From: Marinomonas communis
GTDB taxonomy: Bacteria > Pseudomonadota > Gammaproteobacteria > Pseudomonadales > Marinomonadaceae
DNA: 64,000 nucleotides
Assembly: GCF_004363305.1 (NCBI RefSeq)
Contig: NZ_SNZA01000004.1
Coordinates: 62,001 to 126,000 of the forward strand
Reading direction: 5' to 3'
Both the position numbers and the translations under genes were made by a program. Positions 38,246 to 47,534 of the stretch are shown here, in pieces. Numbering within the stretch: position 1 is the first letter of the stretch; each line of letters begins with the position of its first letter. The notes below the pieces were generated by a model. It had not been told where the DNA came from, did not search any database, and worked only from the letters and a program-made list of their open reading frames with translations.

Positions 38246-39247
38246 CTATTGAAATTCAGACCAGTCTTTTACCCTAACCACCAATCCCGCACGCTGACCG
38301 ACTGGCAATTGAGTATTAGGAAAGACAATGGCATCCCCTTCTTGCTCGATCACATATTGCCCTAGACTCGATTCAGCTAAAACAAATCCCGCCTCAAAGC
38401 CTGTGAAGTTCTTCAAATCACTTGGGATATTTAACTGATAATCCTCACTGTCTTTCGTTAATACATCAATCACTTCAAATAACTTCATCTCTTCTACTGA
38501 CTTTTCCGCCAGTTCAGCTTTATTTAATAAAGCCACTAATGAATCACGAATAGCACTCAATCGAGTTAAATCATTTTCCCCGAAAGGCTTAACCTGGCCT
38601 AACTCAACCGTCGCTGCATGAGCACCATGGGTTGCATAGGAGTGATAAGAAAATGTCGTTGCAGGCTGATGTGATAACAGTACGGCTTCAATGCCACAAG
38701 CCGCATGAAAAGCAAATTGAGCTAGGCTGTAAGATTTGCCATTGGTAAAAGGATGTACCGCAAACTTTTCATATTCTGATCCTCTGATTGCCGTATGAAG
38801 ATCATAATGAAATTTCTCACCTGCGTGATGGACATCAAAAAAGTTCTTTACTGACGCCTCCAAATGCTTCGCTCGCTCTACTTCCATACCTTCATAACGT
38901 TGCCAAGCACCGCAAAATAAACGGTTTAGATTTACATCACAGAAACGGGTACCTTCGATCATGGCTTGGGGATGCCCCAAAATCACCAGCAAGCGAACAT
39001 TTAGCTCCAGCTCACCCGCTAAAATTTGTTGTACCAGAGCGTTTACCAATTCAATTGGAGCCGTTTCGTTACCGTGGACCCCCGCAGAAAGAACCACACT
39101 GTGTTTGGGTGCTTGCTCAGGTTCAAGACGCAAAACTCCTGAACACTCTAAGTAAGCCTTCCCTCCCCTAAATGACCACATCATAGTCTTATCATAAGAA
39201 GGATTTGCTAGAGTAAAAGCCAATAAATCATTATTCGGGATCGACAT
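38246..39247 (-). CDS. astE: Succinylglutamate desuccinylase
   Basis: 333-residue zinc hydrolase, last step of the arginine succinyltransferase pathway (succinylglutamate to glutamate plus succinate). Zinc ligands are in AGVHGNETAPIEL (H and E) and HYDLHTAIRGSEYE (H). ATG at 39247 is chosen because GGAG lies 8 bases upstream; a longer in-frame start at 39379 is not supported. astABD are not in the window, but astC, gdhB and the arginine transporter are within 15 kb. A perfect ArgR-type half-site lies upstream. Confidence 0.93.
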   Translation of the reverse strand: MSIPNNDLLAFTLANPSYDKTMMWSFRGGKAYLECSGVLRLEPEQAPKHSVVLSAGVHGNETAPIELVNALVQQILAGELELNVRLLVILGHPQAMIEGTRFCDVNLNRLFCGAWQRYEGMEVERAKHLEASVKNFFDVHHAGEKFHYDLHTAIRGSEYEKFAVHPFTNGKSYSLAQFAFHAACGIEAVLLSHQPATTFSYHSYATHGAHAATVELGQVKPFGENDLTRLSAIRDSLVALLNKAELAEKSVEEMKLFEVIDVLTKDSEDYQLNIPSDLKNFTGFEAGFVLAESSLGQYVIEQEGDAIVFPNTQLPVGQRAGLVVRVKDWSEFQ

Positions 39248-39341
39248 AAAACACTCCAAATCAAAAAACCTTGTTATGCTATCGCAATTCCTATTACTAG
39301 ATGCGCTTTGCACTGCATAACATTTTCGGGACAAAACTAAA

Positions 39342-39357
39342 TGTCGCGTTGACGAAA
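39342..39357 (+). promoter_or_regulatory. ArgR-type (AraC-family) half-site upstream of astE
   Basis: TGTCGC, eight bases, then AA matches the Pseudomonas ArgR half-site exactly. It is 95-110 bases upstream of the astE ATG. I find no convincing second half-site 21 bases away. A hit of this information content is expected once or twice by chance in 64 kb. Confidence 0.4.
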
Positions 39358-39449
39358 GTAACTGAATCCTCTCTTTCATAAGATTAATTCTTTAAAAATA
39401 TCAGGCAAATCGTTACCCTTCTTTTTTTGTGTAATTTAAGACTACTCCA

Positions 39450-39983
39450 ATGTCCGAATCCGATGAAATCATTACTCTTGTAAATCGTAACAACCAAGTC
39501 ATCGGTGATGTCCCCCGCCGTCAAATGAATTTCGAAGACGATATTCATAGAGTCACTTTTGTTTTGGTGTTCACAGGGCCAGAGACCTTATTGCTGCAAA
39601 AGCGGACCGAGAATAAGGCGTTCTGCCCTGGCTACTACGGTGTAACAACGGGCGGAGTGGTCTCTGCAGGTGAAAGCTATGACCTTTGCGCGCAAAGGGA
39701 ACTAGAAGAAGAGCTTGGGTTAATCCTGCCCTTGAATATTGAAGGCATGTTTTTCACTGAGGGGGAAGGTTTTAGAATTTGGGGCAAAGTATATAGTTGC
39801 CATTACGACAAGCAACTACACGGCCCACTCACACTACAGGCAAAGGAAGTCGCTGAAGTTATCGAAATGGATATCAAAGATATACTCAATAACAAAGAGC
39901 AACGATTATTTACACCTGATTCACTTGATGCTCTTCTACACTTTGTAGAAGGTAGGCTTCAGGATTACCCCAATGTTCCTTGA
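39450..39983 (+). CDS. NUDIX hydrolase (YfcD-like)
   Basis: 177-residue pyrophosphohydrolase-type protein. The Nudix box GVVSAGESYDLCAQRELEEE (part) followed by LGL matches Gx5Ex7REUxEExGU. NRNNQVIGDVPRRQM at the N-terminus and CPGYYGVTTGG are typical of the YfcD/isopentenyl-isomerase-like subgroup. Substrate unknown. The DUF2927 gene begins inside its last 11 bases, so both are likely in one transcript. Confidence 0.9.
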   Translation: MSESDEIITLVNRNNQVIGDVPRRQMNFEDDIHRVTFVLVFTGPETLLLQKRTENKAFCPGYYGVTTGGVVSAGESYDLCAQRELEEELGLILPLNIEGMFFTEGEGFRIWGKVYSCHYDKQLHGPLTLQAKEVAEVIEMDIKDILNNKEQRLFTPDSLDALLHFVEGRLQDYPNVP

Positions 39984-40791
39984 GATTGAATCAGTTTTTA
40001 TTCGTTTCCTGCGCTTAACTATTTGTCTTAGTTACGCACTGACGGCCACACTAGTTAACGCTAAAGAAACAGATCATTGGCGCGACCGTCAATATATATA
40101 CGATAGCTTTTTAAAGATCGCTTTACAGCGAGAGTATGAAACGTCTGTAGAGCCAAGGCTGGTTCGCTGGACAAAGCCTATCTTAGTATACTTTGAGAGT
40201 GAGCTTGGGGACTCCAAGCTACAAGCTCGGTTATTAAGCGTTCACGCACAACATTTATCGCAAATTACAGGGGTTCCCATCTACTTTAGTTCTACCCCGA
40301 GTGACGCGAATATCATTGTATCTTTCACCAGCCGTGAGAACTTAGAAAGTAAAGTTCGCCGCTATATTGGTAACCCTGAAACAATTCGAGCAGCATTAGA
40401 TGAAGCTATTTGTCTTGGTAATTTCGGCGTAAGCAAACAAGGTGAAATTCAGCGTGGAGTTATCTTAATCCCCGTGAATTATGCGAGACAGAATGCACGA
40501 CTTTTAGATTGTATTGTTGAAGAAATTACGCAACTTCTCGGGCTACCCAATGACTCAGATGAGGTTTATCCGTCTATCTTTAACGATGTCAGCTCAGACA
40601 TATACTTATCCCCCTTAGATTACATCCTATTAAAAATGCTTTACTCACCAAGACTTCATGCAGGTATGAGCCTAGCGGAAGTTGAGCAAGCTTTACCTGC
40701 AGTTATTGACGACCTTTACTATCTAAAAATCATAGATAACGCCGCGACGGATGTTCAAGAAGGAAGCCTTAAGCGTTTTCTTGGTGATTAA
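39973..40791 (+). CDS. DUF2927 family secreted protein
   Basis: 272 residues with an N-terminal hydrophobic leader (about 8-30, ending near LVNAKE). The body matches DUF2927: VRWTKPILVYFES, a beta-rich middle, and CIVEEITQLLGLPNDSDEV, the position where related metallopeptidases carry HEXXH; here it is EEITQ, so no zinc catalysis is expected. Function is unknown. Its start overlaps the NUDIX gene by 11 bases with an AGGA ribosome site inside it. Confidence 0.82.
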   Translation: MFLEIESVFIRFLRLTICLSYALTATLVNAKETDHWRDRQYIYDSFLKIALQREYETSVEPRLVRWTKPILVYFESELGDSKLQARLLSVHAQHLSQITGVPIYFSSTPSDANIIVSFTSRENLESKVRRYIGNPETIRAALDEAICLGNFGVSKQGEIQRGVILIPVNYARQNARLLDCIVEEITQLLGLPNDSDEVYPSIFNDVSSDIYLSPLDYILLKMLYSPRLHAGMSLAEVEQALPAVIDDLYYLKIIDNAATDVQEGSLKRFLGD

Positions 40792-40919
40792 AGGCGCTTT
40801 AAAAGCAAATTTACTGTCATTTTATTAACCGGAGTCATAAATTCTGGTTATTACATCTTTTTTTTCTCTCAAGTTAGGTAAAATGCCCAGCAACTTGAAC
40901 ACACACTCGGAGAAATTGA

Positions 40920-42026
40920 ATGTTTCCAGAACTCAAGAACGACCGTTTTCTGCGTGCACTACTGAAACAACCTGTCGACGCCACTCCTGTTTGGATGATG
41001 CGCCAAGCTGGCCGCTATCTTCCAGAGTATCGTCAAAGTCGTGCTCACGCTGGCGACTTTTTGAGCCTTTGTAAAAACGATGCGTTTGCTTGTGAAGTAA
41101 CACTTCAACCTCTAGAGCGTTACGACCTAGACGCCGCCATTCTCTTTTCAGATATCTTGACCGTTCCTGATGCGATGGGGTTAGGGCTCTACTTTGAGAC
41201 AGGCGAAGGACCAAAGTTCAAGCATGTTATTCGCTCTGCTGCTGACGTTGAAGCCTTGCCCATTGCTAAGGCAGATGATCTTGATTACGTCATGAAAGCT
41301 GTCAGCACAATACGTCACGCACTTAACGGGCGCGTACCCTTAATCGGTTTCTCTGGTAGCCCTTGGACTTTAGCGACTTACATGGTCGAAGGCGGCTCTA
41401 GCAAAGACTTCCGTCACATCAAAGGGATGATGTATTCAGACCCAGATACATTGCACTCCCTATTAAATAAATTGGCAATCTCGGTCACTGACTATTTAAA
41501 TGGCCAAATTAAGGCCGGAGCACAAGCCGTGCAGATCTTTGATACTTGGGGCGGTGTACTAAGTGGCCCTATGTACCAGCAGTTCTCATTGATGTACATG
41601 CGCCAAATTATGGACGGCCTTATTCGTGAGCACGAAGGCCGTAAAATCCCAGTTATTATGTTCACCAAAAATGGCGGACAATGGCTTGAAAACATGGCGG
41701 CAACAGGCCCTGATGCATTAGGCTTAGACTGGACGACTGATATGGCCGAAGCGCGAGCGCGCGTTGGCGATAAAGTAGCACTTCAAGGTAACTTGGATCC
41801 TTGTGTGTTGTACGCAGGCAAAGAAGTCATTGAACGAGAAGTGGCCAATGTGCTTGAGGGGTTTGGTCATGGTACTGGTCACGTGTTTAACCTTGGCCAT
41901 GGTATTCACCAATTTGTCGACCCAGAACGCCCTAAATACTTGATTGATGCTGTTCATGAGTTAAGTAGACCTTATCATGAACCAAAGTTTGATGATCTTG
42001 ATGCACTAAACGAAGAGCAGTCATAG
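40920..42026 (+). CDS. hemE: Uroporphyrinogen decarboxylase
   Basis: 368-residue cytosolic enzyme that decarboxylates uroporphyrinogen III to coproporphyrinogen III for heme. [17 protein letters not shown] is the diagnostic N-terminal signature and [17 protein letters not shown] the second. It is slightly longer than the usual 354 residues owing to the C-terminal tail. GGAGA lies 8 bases before the ATG. Confidence 0.97.
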   Translation: MFPELKNDRFLRALLKQPVDATPVWMMRQAGRYLPEYRQSRAHAGDFLSLCKNDAFACEVTLQPLERYDLDAAILFSDILTVPDAMGLGLYFETGEGPKFKHVIRSAADVEALPIAKADDLDYVMKAVSTIRHALNGRVPLIGFSGSPWTLATYMVEGGSSKDFRHIKGMMYSDPDTLHSLLNKLAISVTDYLNGQIKAGAQAVQIFDTWGGVLSGPMYQQFSLMYMRQIMDGLIREHEGRKIPVIMFTKNGGQWLENMAATGPDALGLDWTTDMAEARARVGDKVALQGNLDPCVLYAGKEVIEREVANVLEGFGHGTGHVFNLGHGIHQFVDPERPKYLIDAVHELSRPYHEPKFDDLDALNEEQS

Positions 42027-42037
42027 CGTCTTAACAG

Positions 42038-42095
42038 GGGGGGCTATTTTCACCGAAGTATTCAAGCAGTTATATCGGTGATCTAAGAGCCCCCC
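42038..42095. other. Two-part stem-loop between converging genes
   Basis: GGGGGGCT (42038-42045) pairs with AGCCCCCC (42088-42095), and inside it TCACCGA (42050-42056) pairs with TCGGTGA (42075-42081). It spans the gap after hemE and the last codons of the converging unknown gene. There is no strong T-run. It may act as a two-way 3' end or RNA-stability element. Confidence 0.6.
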
Positions 42096-42444
42096 ACTTC
42101 TGTAAACACACTTCCTCAGGCGTCAGCTTTTCTCGCACCCACAACCCATTCGCCTTACGGCGTACCGCTTCAAATTGACCGTTTAAATAACAGCAAACAT
42201 GATCTTTTCCACTATCGTCTAACCAAGATAAGCGTGCCAGTAGCATGCTGTCACTGCAGCCAATCACCACTAATCGCAAATAGCACTCTCTTTGGGATTC
42301 ATCTATTACTTTTAAACTTTGCAAACATTGGGGCATAGATTGAGAAGTGACATGAACACTCTCACTTCGCGTCAAACGCAATTTAAGGTCAGATAGAAAC
42401 TCATCTAGACCTTTCTCAAAAACCATAATGCCTTGCTGTTCCAT
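42070..42444 (-). CDS. Hypothetical protein, 124 aa
   Basis: No family recognised. It has no signal peptide or TM segment, is cysteine-containing (C39, C53, C64, and a CC pair near 85) and mixed alpha/beta in look. A GGAG site 8 bases before the ATG and a convergent hairpin at its 3' end support it as a real gene. It lies between hemE and glnK on the opposite strand. The end FEAVRRKANGLWVREKLTPE suggests a small soluble domain. Function cannot be guessed. Confidence 0.65.
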   Translation of the reverse strand: MEQQGIMVFEKGLDEFLSDLKLRLTRSESVHVTSQSMPQCLQSLKVIDESQRECYLRLVVIGCSDSMLLARLSWLDDSGKDHVCCYLNGQFEAVRRKANGLWVREKLTPEEVCLQKWGALRSPI

Positions 42445-42540
42445 GGCTTACTCCAGAACGGATTTTTGAATCTAATTATTTGCCATTAACTATAGAACAA
42501 ATTTATGCAATTAGTAGCGAGCCGTGCCTTTGAGTGGTAA

Positions 42541-42915
<375 letters not shown>

Positions 42916-42933
42916 TTCGCACAACTAAATACT

Positions 42934-42970
42934 AAAAAGGCGCTTCCTCTATGAGGGAGCGCCTTTTTTT
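42934..42970 (+). terminator. Terminator after glnK
   Basis: GGCGCTTCCTC and AGGGAGCGCC form a GC-rich stem (42939-42963) around TATG, followed by eight T's. Confidence 0.92.
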
Positions 42971-42998
42971 TAAGCGTTTGCAGCATTAAAACGAGCAG

Positions 42999-43715
42999 CT
43001 AACCTTTATCAGGAACTTTGATCGATAGCGTTCCCAAATAACGATTCTGACGCTTTTCTACAAGTCTAAAGATATAAATAACCGCGATACTGATGACCAA
43101 ATAAATCGCACCAGCGGCTAAGAAAATCTCAATAGGCGTATAAGTACGAGCAATGATCGTACGCGCCATCCCAGTCAGGTCTAGCAAAGTGATCGTACTA
43201 GCCAGGGCACTTGCTTTAAGCATCAAGATGATCTCATTCCCGTAAGCGGGTAATACGATGCCAAATGCTCGCGGCAACAAAATACGGCGATACATCTGTA
43301 CCTTGGTCATCCCCATAACCTTACAAGCTTCTACTTCCCCTTCTGGAATCGCCTGAATCGCGCCACGGAAAATTTCAGCGGTATAGGCAGAAGTGTTCAG
43401 TGTAAAGGCAATAATCGCACACCAGAAAGGCTCTCTTAGAACTGGCCATATAAAACTCTCGCGCACTACCTCAAACTGAGACGCGCCATAGTAAACCAAG
43501 AAGATTTGAACGAGTAACGGCGTACCACGAAAGAAAAAGATGAACGCAAACGGCCCACCACTGATCAATGGGTTCTTTGAAATTCGAGCCAAAGCGATCG
43601 GCAAGGCAACAATAGCGCCCAACACAATCGACAAGATCACTAACTTCATCGTCATCCACGTGCCGCTTAGCAAACGTGGAAAGTATTCAATAACAACAGA
43701 AAAATCTAATTCCAC
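42999..43715 (-). CDS. aotM: Arginine/ornithine ABC transporter permease (AotM/ArtM-like)
   Basis: 238-residue inner-membrane permease of the polar amino acid family (HisM/ArtM). It has about five TM segments, and the EAA loop EACKVMGMTKVQMYRRILLP contacts the ATPase. It starts four bases after the aotQ stop. Basic amino acid specificity is inferred from the linked ArgR-type regulator and gene order similar to the aotJQMOP-argR operon of Pseudomonas. Confidence 0.9.
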   Translation of the reverse strand: MELDFSVVIEYFPRLLSGTWMTMKLVILSIVLGAIVALPIALARISKNPLISGGPFAFIFFFRGTPLLVQIFLVYYGASQFEVVRESFIWPVLREPFWCAIIAFTLNTSAYTAEIFRGAIQAIPEGEVEACKVMGMTKVQMYRRILLPRAFGIVLPAYGNEIILMLKASALASTITLLDLTGMARTIIARTYTPIEIFLAAGAIYLVISIAVIYIFRLVEKRQNRYLGTLSIKVPDKG

Positions 43716-43719
43716 GTAT

Positions 43720-44409
43720 TTATCCTCGAGTTAGGCCGCGGCTTGCACGCTTTTCTAAGTAATGAACGACAGCCATTGAAACAATAGTCAGCGCCAAATA
43801 CATAAATGCGGCAACGAGATAAAATAGGAACGGCTCTTTGGTATTACTTACCGCCACATTGGCTTTACGCATAATGTCTTCAAGGCCAACGACCGACACC
43901 AATGCAGTATCTTTAAGCAATACCAAAAACAAGTTACCAATACCTGGCAAAGCAACTCGCCATACCTGCGGTAGGATGATGCGGAAGAATTTTCTTCGGG
44001 GATGCATGCCTAAAACAATGGCCGCTTCATGCTGACCTTTAGGGATCGCCTGTAACGCACCACGAAACACCTCAGTCGCATACGCACCAAATGTTAAACC
44101 TAATGCGGTTACACCAGCGGCAAAAGGTCCGATCTCGATGTACTCGTCATAACCGAACACACTCGCAATCGACATCAAAACAGTCGTCGCACCGAAATAA
44201 ATAATCAATACGGTTAAAAGTTCTGGGACACCACGAATGATCGTCGTGTAAAAATTTGCGATCCATTGCAACGGTTTAATATTGGATAATTTAGCTGACG
44301 CACCCAACAAGCCTAGGATCAAGCCAACGGCTAAAGAAGACAGCGCCAACTGAATGGTGATGCTCGCCCCTTGTAGAAGCTGATCACCAAAACCATGAAG
44401 ATCTAACAT
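43720..44409 (-). CDS. aotQ: Arginine/ornithine ABC transporter permease (AotQ/ArtQ-like)
   Basis: 229-residue partner permease. The EAA loop is EAAIVLGMHPRRKFFRIILP and the membrane segments follow the HisQ/ArtQ pattern. It sits 65 bases after the binding protein gene and immediately before aotM, giving the heterodimeric channel. Confidence 0.9.
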   Translation of the reverse strand: MLDLHGFGDQLLQGASITIQLALSSLAVGLILGLLGASAKLSNIKPLQWIANFYTTIIRGVPELLTVLIIYFGATTVLMSIASVFGYDEYIEIGPFAAGVTALGLTFGAYATEVFRGALQAIPKGQHEAAIVLGMHPRRKFFRIILPQVWRVALPGIGNLFLVLLKDTALVSVVGLEDIMRKANVAVSNTKEPFLFYLVAAFMYLALTIVSMAVVHYLEKRASRGLTRG

Positions 44410-44474
44410 AAAGCTATCTCAGTCTATGTGGTCACAATACACCAGCAAATGCTGGTGTATTGTGGTTTGACATC

Positions 44475-45230
44475 TTAGTAGATGGAGAATGGGAAGTACT
44501 TAGCGTTAATTTTCTGGTAAGTACCATCAGCCATGATCTCATCCAACGCTTTGTTGAATTTGTCTTTCAGATCATCGCCTTTACGCACAGCGATACCGAT
44601 TTCGTCTTCTTTCTTGAAAGACTTGCCTTTGAACTCAAATTTGCTGCCATCATCAGATGTTTTCAGCCAATCGTAAGTCGGTAGCTCATCAGAAAGCACG
44701 ATATCCAGACGACCAGCAACAAGGTCTAGGTATACACTGTCTTGTGTGTCGTAGAATTTCAGTGTTGATTTACCTGTGAAGTTATCTTCTAGGTACTGTG
44801 CAGCCAACGTCGCACGCTGTGCACCAATCACTTTGCCATCAAGTTTTTCTAGATCGAACTCTTTACCCTTTGGCGCAAGGAAACGAAGACCACCAGAGTA
44901 GTATTTGTTAGTGAAGTCGACTTGCTTTAGACGCTCTTCAGTGATCGACATAGATGCAATGATCGCATCAAATTTACGTACTTTTAGACCAGGGATTAGA
45001 CCATCCCAATCTTGGGTAACGACTTTACAGTCTGCTTCCATTTTTTCACATAGCGCCCAAGCGATGTCCACGTCAAAGCCTTGTGGCTTGCCGTTGTCAT
45101 CGATGTAGTTAAATGGCGCCCAAGCACCTTCTGTTGCAATACGAACAGTATCGGCAGCATTTACAGAAAGAGACGCAGCCGCAGCTGTGATCATGACAGC
45201 AGAACTTAGTGCTAATTTTTTAATACTCAT
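44475..45230 (-). CDS. aotJ: Arginine/ornithine periplasmic binding protein (AotJ-like)
   Basis: 251-residue periplasmic receptor. Signal peptide KKLALSSAVMITAAAASLSVNA, then the SBP-3 fold starting VRIATEGAWAPFNYIDDNGK, with GFDVDIAWALCEKM and DGLIPGLKVRKFDAIIASMS typical of lysine/arginine/ornithine or histidine binders. Ligand is inferred from operon context. Gene order within the operon is argR-aotP-aotJ-aotQ-aotM. Confidence 0.92.
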   Translation of the reverse strand: MSIKKLALSSAVMITAAAASLSVNAADTVRIATEGAWAPFNYIDDNGKPQGFDVDIAWALCEKMEADCKVVTQDWDGLIPGLKVRKFDAIIASMSITEERLKQVDFTNKYYSGGLRFLAPKGKEFDLEKLDGKVIGAQRATLAAQYLEDNFTGKSTLKFYDTQDSVYLDLVAGRLDIVLSDELPTYDWLKTSDDGSKFEFKGKSFKKEDEIGIAVRKGDDLKDKFNKALDEIMADGTYQKINAKYFPFSIY

Positions 45231-45327
45231 TAGTCGGTCCTTTTGTTGGATTGATAATTTTTTATAGTACGCCTTATCGCATTACACCAGCCAAATGTAG
45301 GCCAGTATCACTGTGCTATGCAACAGA

Positions 45328-46095
45328 TTAAAATGCTGTCGATAAGAAAGCTTTACAACGCTCTGAATCCGGTGAGCCAAACACCTTCTCAGGTGTTCCT
45401 TTTTCTTCTACTAGGCCTTGGTGAAGGAAGACAACTTCACTAGAAACCTCACGGGCGAAATTCATTTCGTGGGTTACGATCAACATCGTTCTCCCCTCAT
45501 CCGCCAAACCTCGCATTACACCCAAAACTTCACCAACCAATTCAGGGTCTAACGCTGAGGTTGGCTCATCAAACAACAGAATCTGAGGGTCCATCGCCAA
45601 CGTACGGGCGATGGCAACACGCTGCTGCTGACCACCCGAAAGCTGGTTTGGGTACATATGCTTTTTATCTGCAATACCTACCTTGTTTAGAAGATACTCA
45701 GCATACTCAAGCACTTCTTGCTTAGGTCGCTTCAAAACATGCAGCGGCCCTTCCATGACATTTTGCAAGATAGTCATATGCGGCCATAAGTTAAAGCTCT
45801 GGAAAACAAAGCCAATTTTCTGACGCATACGAGTCAATTGCTTCATATCCGCAGCAACAAGGTCCGTCGCACCAGGTTTGAGCTGCAACGCTTCACCATT
45901 AAAGCAGATACTGCCTTGGGTTGGATTCTCAAGTAGATTAATGCAACGCAAAAATGTGCTCTTTCCTGAGCCACTCGAACCAAGGATCGAGATCACGTCG
46001 CCATCGTGGGCTTCTAATGAAATCCCCTTTAATACTTCATGGTCCCCAAAGGTTTTATGGATATCCTTTAGCTCTAAAGCAGGGTCTTTAGACAT
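45328..46095 (-). CDS. aotP: Arginine/ornithine ABC transporter ATPase (AotP-like)
   Basis: 255-residue ATPase. Walker [11 protein letters not shown], signature [14 protein letters not shown], Walker [15 protein letters not shown] and switch VTHEM are intact. It couples ATP hydrolysis to AotQM. A 97-base gap with possible own promoter separates it from aotJ, so the binding protein may be made in excess. Confidence 0.94.
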   Translation of the reverse strand: MSKDPALELKDIHKTFGDHEVLKGISLEAHDGDVISILGSSGSGKSTFLRCINLLENPTQGSICFNGEALQLKPGATDLVAADMKQLTRMRQKIGFVFQSFNLWPHMTILQNVMEGPLHVLKRPKQEVLEYAEYLLNKVGIADKKHMYPNQLSGGQQQRVAIARTLAMDPQILLFDEPTSALDPELVGEVLGVMRGLADEGRTMLIVTHEMNFAREVSSEVVFLHQGLVEEKGTPEKVFGSPDSERCKAFLSTAF

Positions 46096-46220
46096 TCTGA
46101 TTACCTTTTTTTATGACTCTGTTTGCGCAAAGGATAAACTTGATAAAGCTCAAATATTACGCATCAATGTTAGGTTCAGGTAGAACGCATCAAAAAACAC
46201 GCCAACTACATCCCCCTATT

Positions 46221-47279
46221 CTAAAACTTTTTTCGCCAAAGTTGTCGTGTTTTCTTATCCGCGTGGACAGGATTGTTATGTTTTATCGACAAATTCTTTC
46301 GTTCTTCGCGCGGAGACACACCAAAATACCCTTTATAAGTGGTACTGAAGTGTGGTGCTGAGGTAAACCCACACGCATGACCAATCTCTAAAATACTCTT
46401 ATCTGTTTGCGTTATCAGCTGCTTAGCATGTTTCAGGCGCAACTCTAAATAATAGCGTGATGGCACAGTTTCTAAGTTTTGCTTAAACAAACGCTCTAAG
46501 TGCCGACGGGAAACACCGACATGATAGGCGATATCATCAGAAGAAAGAGGTTCTCGAATATTGGCTTCCATCAATTGCACCGCCTCAATCAGTTTTGGCT
46601 GCCCAGTTCCGATGCGCGCTTGAAGTGGAATTCTTTGTGGGTCTTGATTAGTGCGTATCCGTTCACACACAAATTGTTCTGAGATATGACTCGCCAATGT
46701 CATGCCGTGCTGTTTACCGATCAAAAACAGCATCATATCCATCGCGGCCGTGCCACCACTGCAAGTAAAACGATCGCGATCAACTTCAAACAGATGACTT
46801 GAAACAATCACAGCAGGGAATGCTTCTCTTAGGCTGGCCAAATCCCCCCAATGAATCGTAGAGCGATAACCGTCGAGTAGCCCTGCACGCGCTAACACAT
46901 AGCTGCCAGTGCAAATTCCGCCTAAAGAAATGCCATGTTTTGAGCAACTTAACAACCAAGCGTCTAAACTAACATCATCCTCTTGATTAACGCTGGAAGC
47001 GCCACAAACAATAATAGCGTCCAAATCTTTAGGAACGTCGTCGGTTAAATAGTCTGTGGTTGTCGCGACGCCAGAATTCGAAAGTATAACTTTCGTTTTG
47101 TGACCGAGCGTACAAAACTGGTATAAGTCTTTACCACTGACCCAGTTCGCCATATGGATCGTTTCCATTGCTGAGGAAAAAGCCAGCATGGAAAAGCTTG
47201 GCATCAGCAAAAAGCCGTATTTTTGAACTTTTTTACTGGCTTGCATGATTTCACGTGATGCATATTCGGTGTTGTACAA
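46221..47279 (-). CDS. argR: ArgR, AraC-type arginine-responsive regulator (GlxA-like fold)
   Basis: 352 residues: N-terminal DJ-1/PfpI-like domain (about 20-200; GGICTGSYVLARAGLLDGY, HWGDLASLREAFP) and C-terminal AraC double helix-turn-helix (about 240-335; SDDIAYHVGVSRRHLERLFK, ILEIGHACGFTSAPHFS). It closely resembles Pseudomonas ArgR in phrases such as RIPLQARIG, LMEANIREPL and VPSRYYLELRLKHAKQL. There it activates arginine catabolism (aru, aot, gdhB). Start alternatives lie at Met 13; divergent from gdhB. Confidence 0.93.
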   Translation of the reverse strand: MYNTEYASREIMQASKKVQKYGFLLMPSFSMLAFSSAMETIHMANWVSGKDLYQFCTLGHKTKVILSNSGVATTTDYLTDDVPKDLDAIIVCGASSVNQEDDVSLDAWLLSCSKHGISLGGICTGSYVLARAGLLDGYRSTIHWGDLASLREAFPAVIVSSHLFEVDRDRFTCSGGTAAMDMMLFLIGKQHGMTLASHISEQFVCERIRTNQDPQRIPLQARIGTGQPKLIEAVQLMEANIREPLSSDDIAYHVGVSRRHLERLFKQNLETVPSRYYLELRLKHAKQLITQTDKSILEIGHACGFTSAPHFSTTYKGYFGVSPREERKNLSIKHNNPVHADKKTRQLWRKKF

Positions 47280-47378
47280 ATTATTATCCTACGATAAGCA
47301 CATTCAAAAGATTTTTATATCGTTTAGAATGAATAACAGAGGCTTTTAAGATCGACATCAAGCTTTTTTTGACGCCTA

Positions 47379-47420
47379 GATCGCTTCCCAAGAAGCATAC
47401 GTCGCATTTTGAAAAGTCAC
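47379..47420 (+). promoter_or_regulatory. Tandem ArgR-type operator between argR and gdhB
   Basis: Two direct half-sites of the form TGTCGC-N8-AA-N5 begin exactly 21 bases apart: GATCGC at 47379 with AA at 47393, and CGTCGC at 47400 with AA at 47414. They match 4 and 5 of 6 core bases plus AA each. The 21-base repeat is the known geometry for Pseudomonas ArgR. It can serve both the argR-aot promoter and the gdhB promoter. Confidence 0.65.
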
Positions 47421-47534
47421 CAGCTATCTTAGCCGCTATTTTTTCTTAATAATTAAATAAGCGGTGAGAAGACAGCGCAATAAAAACTATAAGCAGATCT
47501 TCAATAGACACCAACACTCATAAGGATGAGTAAC

